Of a DNA stretch of 64,000 nucleotides, positions 33,992 through 42,865 are shown piece by piece; position 1 is the stretch's first letter; each line of letters begins with the position of its first letter. The notes beneath the pieces were generated by a model. The model ran no database searches and was not told the origin of the DNA. It worked only from the letters and a program-made list of their open reading frames with translations. The DNA is from Arthrobacter sp. AL12 (GTDB lineage Bacteria; Actinomycetota; Actinomycetes; Actinomycetales; Micrococcaceae), in contig NZ_JASBQY010000015.1 of the NCBI RefSeq assembly GCF_029960645.1, positions 1 to 64,000 on the forward strand. Reading direction: 5' to 3'. The position numbers were made by a program, and so were the translations under genes.

Positions 33992-35320
33992 ATGACAGCT
34001 CCCGATCACCTGAGAATTACCGGCCCGGAGGACATCCTCGGGTTCATCCCGCATTCCCTGGGCTACTGGCCGGCCCGCAGCCTCGTGGCCATGACCATGC
34101 AGGGCAAACTTCTCGGCGCCACGCTGCGGGTGGACCTCCCGGGCGACGGCGGCAGCCCGGACTGGTCCGGCACTCCCGGACCGGCAGGCTTTGCCCGTTC
34201 CGTGGCGTCCTATCTGGCGGCCGACGCCGATGCGGACGGCTCACTGCTGGCCCTGTTCACCGAAACTGACGGGGACGGCGCGCCGTGGGCGGAACTTCTG
34301 GCGGCGCTGGAAGTCACACTGGCTGACGCCGGCATGCCCGTGCGGGACACCTGGCTGGTCGGAGCCGACTACTGGCGCAACGCCTACTGCCTGGACCCGT
34401 CCTGCTGCGCACCACCCGGGCGTCCCGTGGAGGAGATCAGGAACAGCAGGCTCAACGCCGAGATGGTCTACCGCGGCAGCACCGTGGGAGCGGCTCCCGG
34501 CGCCGCACTGCTCACGCCGCCGCCGGGTCCGCCGGATCCCGCCGTGCTGGAGGCCCAGCAAGAGTGGGCGCAGCTGTTCTCCGCCCTCGTGCGGGACAGG
34601 TGCCAGTTCGGCCAGGTTCTGGACGTGTGGGCGCGGGTGCTGCAGGCCCCCGCACCGACACTGTCCACGGCGCTCACCGGCTACCTGCGCGCGACCCTGT
34701 GCGTCCCGTCCTGGCGCGACGCGGTGCTGGTGATGGCGGCTGCCGGGCCGGAGACCGCTGAGCGGGGGGCAGAGGACTTCGGTGTGTTCGACGGCGGGCG
34801 ACCGGATCCCGGAGAGGGCGGTCCCCGTCCTGCCGCCGGACCCTTGTCGCGGCCGCCGGCTCCGATGCCTCCGCTGGATGGCTTCCCGCCGCCCGGCCCG
34901 GCGCCCAGCCGACAGAGCTCCAGGGGCGGTAGCTCCAGGAAAGAGGGCGCCGGGCGAGACGGCACCGAACGTGGAGGCGGCCATGAGCGGCCGGAAGTTC
35001 CCGGGTACGGTGAGGTCCTGCTAGGTCTGGCGCCCCCGCTGCCGGACTGGGCCTGGATGGCACGCCTGGACCGGGTGCTGGAGCAGCTGGGCGCCGCCGG
35101 CGGTGAGGCGGGAGCCGCTGCGCTGACGGGGCGTGGCTGGATTGAGTGGTGCCGCGGCAAAGGATCCTTCGCCGATGCACTCTTCCGCCGCGCGGACCAG
35201 GAGTTCCCGGGCTACCGGCTGGCCGAACTGCTGGCGGAGCTGGTCAGCCGCGGGACGCTCTGCGGCTGGGCGGCCAGGAGGGAGGCGGCCTGGCAGCGGT
35301 TCGAGCCGGACGTTGCCTGA
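33992..35320 (+). CDS. DUF4192 domain protein
   Basis: The 442-residue protein opens with the DUF4192 signature DILGFIPHSLGYWPARSLVAMTMQGKLLGATLRVDLP. A middle part contains WLVGADYWRNAYCLDPSCCAPPGRP. A Pro/Gly/Arg/Ser-rich low-complexity stretch (about 265-335) splits the protein before a C-terminal helical region. DUF4192 is an actinobacterial family of unknown function. The TAACGC/GAAGCT stretch upstream is too weak to call as promoter. A minisatellite starts soon after the stop. Confidence 0.85.
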   Translation: MTAPDHLRITGPEDILGFIPHSLGYWPARSLVAMTMQGKLLGATLRVDLPGDGGSPDWSGTPGPAGFARSVASYLAADADADGSLLALFTETDGDGAPWAELLAALEVTLADAGMPVRDTWLVGADYWRNAYCLDPSCCAPPGRPVEEIRNSRLNAEMVYRGSTVGAAPGAALLTPPPGPPDPAVLEAQQEWAQLFSALVRDRCQFGQVLDVWARVLQAPAPTLSTALTGYLRATLCVPSWRDAVLVMAAAGPETAERGAEDFGVFDGGRPDPGEGGPRPAAGPLSRPPAPMPPLDGFPPPGPAPSRQSSRGGSSRKEGAGRDGTERGGGHERPEVPGYGEVLLGLAPPLPDWAWMARLDRVLEQLGAAGGEAGAAALTGRGWIEWCRGKGSFADALFRRADQEFPGYRLAELLAELVSRGTLCGWAARREAAWQRFEPDVA

Positions 35321-35375
35321 CAGGCTCGCCAACGACAAGCCACTGTCGACCACCGCAGACCAGCGCCGACCAACA

Positions 35376-35512
35376 CCCGGCCCCCGCCGGGCAAACGCCC
35401 GGCCACCCCCGGGCAAACGCCCGGCCCCCGAGTAAACGCCCGGCCACCTCCGGGCAAACCCCCGGCCACCTCCGGGCAAACCCCCGGCCACCTCCGGGCA
35501 AACCCCGGGCGA
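35376..35512. repeat. 22-bp minisatellite, about six units
   Basis: Units start at 35376, 35398, 35420, 35439, 35461 and 35483. The usual unit is CCCGGCCACCTCCGGGCAAA plus two bases. The third unit is 19 bases. Each holds a CCCGG...CCGGG inverted motif, so single strands could form a series of small hairpins. It lies after the DUF4192 stop and upstream of sigA. Confidence 0.85.
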
Positions 35513-35793
35513 ACACTGTGGGCTGTGCGGGCGCCGACGGATATCGCGGCCCGCGTCCCGTGTCGGTTCCGATTAAGAAAACCGTGAGACAATGGTTGCC
35601 GAGACCCGGTTGGGTCCGTGTATTAAGTGCTTGTAGTGGACCGTGGAAACAGGGAACATTACGGTCGCCCCGGGAGTTCTACTTAGTGGCTCTTCTGGTC
35701 GTGATTGCACTTGATGTGAAACACGGACTTGACAGGGTCATAGTGGTGTTGCCCGTATGGTGATTCCACAGACCGCCGCTAGAAAGGTTTTCT
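35513..35793 (+). other. Region upstream of sigA
   Basis: No gene is visible. TTGACA at 35729-35734 and a TATGGT at 35756-35761 could be promoter parts, but the 21-base spacer is too long for a standard sigma-A promoter. TATTAA near 35620 is another possible -10. A transcription start could not be fixed. Confidence 0.3.
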
Positions 35794-37128
<1,335 letters not shown>

Positions 37129-37134
37129 GCACGC

Positions 37135-37210
37135 AACAAACAACGCGGGGTCATTTCCGGCCCGATCCTCCCCGGAGGATTGGGCCGGAAATGACCCCGC
37201 GTTGTTTGTT
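37135..37210. repeat. 76-base near-perfect inverted repeat after sigA
   Basis: Two 37-base arms, 37135-37171 and 37174-37210, match with a single G/A difference. The outer arm begins AACAAACAACGCGGGG. It starts six bases after the sigA stop and probably ends its transcript, but the stem is far longer than a terminator needs and has the shape of a mobile palindromic element. Confidence 0.8.
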
Positions 37211-37290
37211 CGGTGAGAATCGGTGTTCGACAACCGCGTTCGAAAACGTTGTTCGGCAACGGAGTTTGACAGAGTCGGTCGTTAAGACGG

Positions 37291-37322
37291 AAAGAGCCCC
37301 TCCGGAACCGGAGGGGCTCTTT
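37291..37322. terminator. Hairpin terminator before DUF7455 gene end
   Basis: AAAGAGCCCCTCCGG at 37291-37305 pairs perfectly with 37308-37322 and is followed by T-rich bases on the plus strand; on the minus strand it ends the DUF7455 transcript. Confidence 0.75.
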
Positions 37323-37347
37323 CTCTTGTGGTCTAAGCGACCGGACT

Positions 37348-37569
37348 CTAATCGACCGGGACTGCCGGCTTCTCGTGAAGGCGGCCCGTCTCGTCGTGCC
37401 AGTCAGAGCTGAGCGGCCTGAGCGTCGGTTCTACGGCGCGGGCGTGGTGGCCGCAGAAAAGAAGCTCACCTCCGGAGGCGCCGAGAACAACCCGGACATA
37501 CGCCTGTGCTCCGCAACGATCGCACCGGTCGACGGTGGTGAGTGTGCGGTCCGCAACTGCTGTTGTCAT
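37348..37569 (-). CDS. Small zinc-ribbon-like protein (DUF7455)
   Basis: The 73-residue protein opens MTTAVADRTLTTVDRCDRCGAQAY and has a CDRC pair and a later CGHH, which together can form one zinc site. This short family is conserved next to sigA in many actinobacteria. Function unknown. AAGGAGG six bases before the ATG at 37569 sets the start and excludes a longer frame. An AT-rich TATAAC/TATACC stretch about 20-30 bases upstream is the likely promoter. Confidence 0.88.
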   Translation of the reverse strand: MTTAVADRTLTTVDRCDRCGAQAYVRVVLGASGGELLFCGHHARAVEPTLRPLSSDWHDETGRLHEKPAVPVD

Positions 37570-37806
37570 GTTCGGCCTCCTTAGTAGATCGGTATACCTA
37601 TATAACCAGCATTCGCAGCGAAACCACGGCACGGATGGCTCACTTTCGCTGTACGCGTATCACGTCTCGGTAACGGGTTCCGGCGTCCGCGGCGCCGGAA
37701 GAGTGGCGGCACGCCGGACGACGGCACTCCGACTACCCTAGGAAGAGCGCCAAAACCTCTGTCCGTCCAATGGCGACGGTTCCGTTCCTGAAGGAGTTTC
37801 CGCCCC

Positions 37807-39915
37807 GTGGCACCAAGTTCTGACTACACCGCCCGGCACCTCTCCGTACTGGAAGGCCTCGAGGCCGTCCGCAAGCGACCGGGCATGTACATCGGTTCCA
37901 CCGACTCCCGCGGTCTCATGCACTGCCTCTGGGAGATTATCGACAACTCCGTCGACGAGGCCCTCGCCGGGTTCGGCCATGACATCAAAATCATCCTGCA
38001 CGCGGACAACTCGGTGGAGATCCACGACGACGGCCGCGGCGTCCCGGTGGACATCGAACCGAAAACCGGGCTCAGCGGCGTCGAAGTCGTCTTCACCAAG
38101 CTGCACGCCGGCGGCAAGTTCGGCGGCGGATCCTACACGGCCTCCGGCGGGCTGCACGGCGTGGGCGCCTCCGTCGTGAACGCCCTGTCCGCCCGGCTGG
38201 ACGTCGAAGTGGACCGCGGCGGCAAGACCTACAAGATGTCCTTCCGCCGCGGCGAGCCCGGCCGTTTCAAGGACACCGGCACCCGGCTGGACCCTTCCTC
38301 GGTCTTCTCGCCCTTCGTCGACGGTTCAGTCCTGGACATTGTGGGCAAGGCCAAGCGCGGCGTCACCGGCACACGGATCCGCTACTGGGCGGACCGGCAG
38401 ATCTTCACCCCGGACGCCAAGTTCTCCTACGACGAACTCGCCGCCCGCGCCCGCCAGACCTCCTTCCTGGTCCCGGGCTTGAAACTCACCGTACGGGACG
38501 AGCGCAAGCTCCCCGGCACCCCGGGCGAGTTCGGCGGGCACGAGGAGATCTTTCACCACGACGGCGGCATCTCTGAGTTCGTCGAGTACCTCGCCGCCGA
38601 CCCCGCCGTCACGGACGTCTGGCGTCTGCACGGCTCCGGCAAGTTCAAGGAGACCGTCCCGGTCCTGGACGACAAAGGTCACAGCCAGCTGACCGAGGTC
38701 GAGCGGGACTGCGAGGTCGACGTCGCCCTTCGCTGGGGCATCGGCTACGACAGTACGGTGCGCACCTTCGTCAACATCATCTCCACGCCCAAGGGCGGAA
38801 CACACCAGACCGGCTTCGAACAGGCGCTCCTCAAGACGTTCCGCAAGGCGGTCGAGACCAACGCCCGCAAACTGAAGGCCGGCAACGACAAGATCGAGAA
38901 GGACGACATCTTCGCGGGACTCACCGCCGTGCTCACCGTCCGGCTCGCAGAGCCGCAGTTCGAGGGCCAGACCAAGGAAATCCTGGGCACCTCTGCCGTG
39001 CGGGCCATCGTCGCGAAGGTCGTGGAACAGGAAATCACCTCGAAGCTGACCTCGTCCCAGCGCAACGACAAGGCCCAGTCGGCGCTGCTGCTGGAAAAGG
39101 TCGTCAGCGAGATGAAGTCACGCATCTCCGCCCGCGTCCACAAGGAAACCCAGCGCCGCAAGAACGCCCTCGAGACGTCCTCCATGCCCACCAAGCTCGC
39201 GGACTGCCGCACGGACGACGTCGCGCGCTCCGAGCTGTTCATCGTCGAAGGCGACTCGGCGCTCGGCACCGCCAAGCTGGCGCGCTCCTCCGACTTCCAG
39301 GCGCTGCTGCCCATCCGCGGGAAGATCCTCAACGTCCAGAAGGCCTCGGTGGGAGACATGCTCTCCAACGCCGAATGCGCCGCGCTCATCCAGGTGGTGG
39401 GAGCCGGCTCCGGCCGGAGCTTCGACATCAGCGCGGCCCGGTACGGCAAGGTCATCCTGATGACCGACGCCGACGTCGACGGCGCCCACATCCGCACGCT
39501 CCTGCTCACGCTGTTCTTCCGCTACATGCGGCCGATGATCGAGGCAGGCCGGATCTTCGCGGCCGTCCCGCCGCTGCACCGGGTGGAGGTCATCAACGCC
39601 GGCCAGAAGGCCAACGAGATGATCTACACCTACTCGGAGGCGGAACTGCACCTCCTGCTGGCGAGGCTCGCCAAGGAAGGCAAGCGGTACAAGGAGCCGA
39701 TCCAGCGCTACAAGGGCCTGGGCGAAATGGACGCGGAGCAGCTGGCCGAGACCACGATGGACCCGCGGCACCGCACCCTGCGCAAGGTCGGGATCGAAAA
39801 CGCCAAGCACGCCGAAGAGACCTTCGACCTGCTGATGGGATCCGACGTCGCGCCCCGCAAGGACTTCATCATCGCCGGAGCGGCGGGCCTCGACCGGGAG
39901 CGCATCGACGCCTGA
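37807..39915 (+). CDS. parE: DNA topoisomerase IV subunit B
   Basis: The 702-residue type IIA topoisomerase ATPase subunit has a GHKL domain (EIIDNSVDEALAGF, DDGRGVPVD, GGLHGVGASVVNALS), a transducer domain, and the TOPRIM domain with EGDSALGTAK, DADVDGAHI and RYKGLGEMD. It works with ParC to unlink daughter chromosomes. EGDSALGTAK rather than the EGDSAGGSAK of GyrB, and its place next to sigA away from the origin, favour ParE over GyrB. The start is GTG with GAAGGAG ten bases upstream. parC lies 14.7 kb further on. Confidence 0.92.
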   Translation: MAPSSDYTARHLSVLEGLEAVRKRPGMYIGSTDSRGLMHCLWEIIDNSVDEALAGFGHDIKIILHADNSVEIHDDGRGVPVDIEPKTGLSGVEVVFTKLHAGGKFGGGSYTASGGLHGVGASVVNALSARLDVEVDRGGKTYKMSFRRGEPGRFKDTGTRLDPSSVFSPFVDGSVLDIVGKAKRGVTGTRIRYWADRQIFTPDAKFSYDELAARARQTSFLVPGLKLTVRDERKLPGTPGEFGGHEEIFHHDGGISEFVEYLAADPAVTDVWRLHGSGKFKETVPVLDDKGHSQLTEVERDCEVDVALRWGIGYDSTVRTFVNIISTPKGGTHQTGFEQALLKTFRKAVETNARKLKAGNDKIEKDDIFAGLTAVLTVRLAEPQFEGQTKEILGTSAVRAIVAKVVEQEITSKLTSSQRNDKAQSALLLEKVVSEMKSRISARVHKETQRRKNALETSSMPTKLADCRTDDVARSELFIVEGDSALGTAKLARSSDFQALLPIRGKILNVQKASVGDMLSNAECAALIQVVGAGSGRSFDISAARYGKVILMTDADVDGAHIRTLLLTLFFRYMRPMIEAGRIFAAVPPLHRVEVINAGQKANEMIYTYSEAELHLLLARLAKEGKRYKEPIQRYKGLGEMDAEQLAETTMDPRHRTLRKVGIENAKHAEETFDLLMGSDVAPRKDFIIAGAAGLDRERIDA

Positions 39916-40027
39916 CCCCGGACCTTGGGGCGCGGTGGCGGCCGGAATTGTCCGTGCCGCAGCCGGATCACGTCAGTGGCCAAAGGCCCTCTAACCCGGC
40001 ATGCCTCTATCCGATAGTGTCGTCGCG

Positions 40028-40055
40028 CGGCCCCGGGCAATGACGCCCGGGGCCG
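40028..40055. terminator. Hairpin after parE
   Basis: CGGCCCCGGGC at 40028-40038 pairs perfectly with 40045-40055 around AATGAC. It lies 113 bases after the parE stop and 31 bases before the M28 start, so it could also sit in the M28 leader. Confidence 0.65.
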
Positions 40056-40085
40056 TATTCCGCAGCATGAATCCCGGAGACCCCT

Positions 40086-41196
40086 ATGAGGCAAACTCGG
40101 AATATCCAGCGTGCGGCCATCGCCGCCACGATCGGGCTGGCGGTCAGCTTCGCGCCGCCGGCCCTTGCAGCACCCGCAACCAACTCGGGCGCCCTTCGCT
40201 CCGCGGTGTCGGCAGCAAACATCATGACCCACCTCAGTGCCCTTCAGAAGACCGCGGATGCCAACGGCGGCAACCGCGCGGCCGGGACATCGGGCTACGA
40301 GGCCTCCGCCCGGTACATCGAAGGTCAGTTGCGGGCAGTCGGCTACACCACGGCCCGCCAGCCTTTCACGTACGAGCGGTACTCCAGCCTCAAAGCCACT
40401 CTGGCGCGGGTGTCGCCGACGCCGAACGTTTATAGCTACGAAAAGGACTTCCTGGACCTGGACCACTCCGGTGATGGGGACGTCACCGAAGCAGTGACGG
40501 GCGTCGACCTGAACCTGATCGGTGACCGCGCGTCGACCAGCGGCTGCGAGGCGGGCGACTTCGCCGCCTTCCCGACGGGAAACATTGCCCTGATCCAGCG
40601 CGGCACCTGCACCTTCCGGATCAAGGTGGACGCGGTCGCCGCCGGGGCCAAGGGTGTCATCATCTTCAACCAAGGCAATGTTGTGCCTGATGAAGACCGC
40701 ACCCTTCTGTTTGGCGGCATGGTGGGCTCGCCGAACTTCGTCCGTTTCTTCTATGACGGCGACGGCTCGGCGTTCGGCGAGAAGGGACCCAACGGCTCCG
40801 CATTGGTGGAGAAGGTCTTCCTGGCCTCCTTCAAGTCCCAGAGCCTGCCCGTGGCGCCGACGGCCTTTGACGGACGGTCCGACTATTCCGGTTTCATCAA
40901 CAACGGCATTCCGGCCGGCGGCTTGTTCACCGCGGCGGAAGACCCGAAGACGGAGGAGGAGGCGGCAATCTTCGGGGGGGGGGGGGGCAGCAAAGATTGC
41001 CCATGACGAGTACTACCACGCGGCCTGCGACACCATCGAAAAAGTAAACGTGACCGTGCTGGAGCAAATGGCGGATGCGATCGCCCACTCCACGCTCACC
41101 TTCGCGATGACCACCTCGGCCGTGAATGGCACGACCAAAGGTAGCGGAACCGGCAACGTGGACCTCGAATACAAGGCCAACAAGCTGCTCAAGTAG
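40086..41196 (+). pseudogene. M28 family secreted aminopeptidase, broken by deletion and poly-G frameshift
   Basis: A signal peptide (residues 1-29, ending ALAAP) and a PA domain with GNIALIQRGTCTFRIKV are intact. The text then runs from FGG directly into MVGSPNFVRFFYDGDG, a block that in M28 enzymes comes after the catalytic centre. The segment with the first metal ligands and the catalytic EE pair is missing. At 40974-40987 a run of 14 G shifts the frame: the first frame ends at 41006, and the usual end (HDEYYHAACDTIEKV to stop 41196) is in the +1 frame. Intact homologues have around 500 residues; this locus encodes about 370. GGAG six bases before the ATG marks the start. Confidence 0.85.
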
Positions 41197-41221
41197 CCAC
41201 GGGCCACAGCCGCGCAACGGG

Positions 41222-41259
41222 TGCCGGGCCGCTCCGCCTGCGGGTGGGGCGGCCCGGCA
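41222..41259. terminator. Hairpin between M28 pseudogene and M56 gene
   Basis: TGCCGGGCCGCTCC at 41222-41235 pairs with 41246-41259 with one mismatch. It lies between convergent genes. Confidence 0.65.
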
Positions 41260-41335
41260 TTTGTATGTAGCCGTCGACGGCGGCGGCCGCGGACGGGCTT
41301 CAGCCCAATAGGCCGCGGGCAGCCATGAAGCAGGC

Positions 41336-42325
41336 TCAGCCCAGCAGGCCGGGGACAATCAGCAGGGCCGTCGGAACGGCCAGCAGCAGCAGGCAGGCCG
41401 CCAGCACCGCCGCGCGCAGGGGTTCCGGGAGCGGCGGCTGCGGCGAGAGCAGGCGGCTGACGCGGGACGCCGTCGTCCGGGCCGAACCGGCCCCGCCGGT
41501 GGCACCGGGCTGGCCGGGCCCGACGTCGCACAGTTCCGGTTCGCCGAACGCCATCCGGGCAGCGGGGGAGCCGGAGTTGCCGCCCGCCACAATCGCGATC
41601 GCCTTGATCAGGGTGGCCTTGCTCTCGGTCTTCAGGGCGACGTCGTCGGCGAGCATCTCGATCAGCGAGCTGACGGCCTCCTGTGCCAGCCGCGTGGTGG
41701 GCAGCCACGGCAGCGCCTGCCGCCAGGCCGCAAAAGCCCAGAGCAGCAAGTGGTGCCGCTGGTCCAAATGGGCGTTCTCATGGTTCAGGACCGCACGGAG
41801 CTCGGCGGGTTCCAGGGCCGCCATGAGCCCGTCGGAGAGCACAGTGACCGACCGGGCCCCTCCCGGCAGGCAGTACGCGACGGGGGAGTCAACGTTGATC
41901 ACCATGGTCCGCGGGCCGTCAGCGGACGGGGACGCCAACAGGGCCAGCAGCTCGCGGTGCCGGCGCCGCTGGCGCTGGATCTTGTAGTACGTCAGCAGCA
42001 GCGTGAAGACCAGATGGGCCGTCAGCAGGGCCGCGGCCGAGAGCGCAAAGACGTGCCAGAAACCCAGCGACGTGGTGGGCGCATTGGTGAAGACCATCCC
42101 GGCAAGGGCCTTCAGGCCGGCCAACAGGTTGTCCCCGATCGGTTCCAGCCCGTAGACCAGCATGGCGCCGATCATGGACAGCCCGCCGGCGAGCGCAATC
42201 GCCTGCCAGAGCAGCATCGCTGTGAACGGCGAACGCGCCGGCCACTGCGCGCGGGAAAGCAGGACAGGCACGGGCCAGGCCAGCGCTATCGCCAGGACCG
42301 CCAGAAACCATGAGGTCCAGAACAT
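41336..42325 (-). CDS. M56 family membrane metallopeptidase (BlaR1/MecR1-like)
   Basis: The 329-residue protein has four or five transmembrane helices and a cytoplasmic zinc site HENAHLDQRH in the HExxH position, here HENAH, which keeps both His and the Glu. In BlaR1/MecR1 such a protease is activated by a sensor domain and leads to cleavage of the BlaI/MecI repressor. This protein has no penicillin-binding sensor domain, so the signal is unknown. The blaI-like gene lies six bases upstream, so the two are an operon. Confidence 0.9.
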   Translation of the reverse strand: MFWTSWFLAVLAIALAWPVPVLLSRAQWPARSPFTAMLLWQAIALAGGLSMIGAMLVYGLEPIGDNLLAGLKALAGMVFTNAPTTSLGFWHVFALSAAALLTAHLVFTLLLTYYKIQRQRRRHRELLALLASPSADGPRTMVINVDSPVAYCLPGGARSVTVLSDGLMAALEPAELRAVLNHENAHLDQRHHLLLWAFAAWRQALPWLPTTRLAQEAVSSLIEMLADDVALKTESKATLIKAIAIVAGGNSGSPAARMAFGEPELCDVGPGQPGATGGAGSARTTASRVSRLLSPQPPLPEPLRAAVLAACLLLLAVPTALLIVPGLLG

Positions 42326-42331
42326 AGGGCG

Positions 42332-42718
42332 CTAGCTGAGTCCCAGCAGCTTGCGCAGCGTTTCTGCCTCGGTATCGGTAACGGATCCAATAAAGCGGGC
42401 CAGTACGGCCTCGCGGTCGGGTGCGGAGCCCAGCACCTCGTGCATCAGTTCAGCGGTGTGGTCCTCACGGCTGGAGACTGCCTGGTAGCGGTGCGGGCGG
42501 GTGCCGCGTTCGCGCTCGACCAGGCCCTTGCGCTCCAGTCGGGAGAGCACGGTCAGGACCGTGGTGACGGCCAGGTCCTTGCCCTCGTGGCCTGCAGTAC
42601 CGTTTTCGGGACGGGTGCTCTGTGCAAGCAGATCCCGCAGGGTGTTCGCGGTCGCAGCCTCATGGCCTGCCCAGAGCAGATCCATCACTGCCCGTTCCAG
42701 CTCACCGAGACTTGCCAT
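42332..42718 (-). CDS. BlaI/MecI/CopY family transcriptional repressor
   Basis: The 128-residue protein has the BlaI winged helix: LGELERAVMDLLW, TANTLRDLL, a recognition helix in LAVTTVLTVLSRLERKGLVER, and RGTRPHRYQA in the wing. A dimerising helical C terminus (about 85-128) is where M56 proteases cut homologues. GAAGGAT seven bases before the ATG at 42718 selects this start over an ATG nine bases upstream. Its likely operator, TTCTAC-N5-GTAGAA, lies 96 bases upstream and occurs twice more before cydA. Confidence 0.92.
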   Translation of the reverse strand: MASLGELERAVMDLLWAGHEAATANTLRDLLAQSTRPENGTAGHEGKDLAVTTVLTVLSRLERKGLVERERGTRPHRYQAVSSREDHTAELMHEVLGSAPDREAVLARFIGSVTDTEAETLRKLLGLS

Positions 42719-42813
42719 TCCATACATCCTTCGTGAGGGCCGCCCGGCGGATCGACTCTGCCGGGCGGTAGTTGAATACTTCTGTCTCAAATTTACCGCG
42801 TTTTGCGGATAGT

Positions 42814-42830
42814 TTCTACATGAGGTAGAA
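42814..42830. promoter_or_regulatory. BlaI-type operator upstream of blaI
   Basis: Perfect 17-bp palindrome TTCTAC-ATGAG-GTAGAA. It lies in the blaI promoter region and predicts self-repression of the blaI-M56 pair. Confidence 0.7.
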
Positions 42831-42865
42831 GTGCCGGGTGTGGGCGTGTCGCGGACGATGTCGAC

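Noticed and set aside
35376-35512. CRISPR-like array
   Set aside because: The 22-base units are contiguous without unique spacers, and no cas genes are near.
35729-35761. Standard sigma-A promoter for sigA (TTGACA with TATGGT)
   Set aside because: The 21-base spacer is too long for a normal promoter; kept only as a low-confidence note.
37807-39915. gyrB instead of parE
   Set aside because: The TOPRIM motif reads EGDSALGTAK, and the place beside sigA rather than the origin fits topoisomerase IV; parC in the same window lacks a GyrA box.
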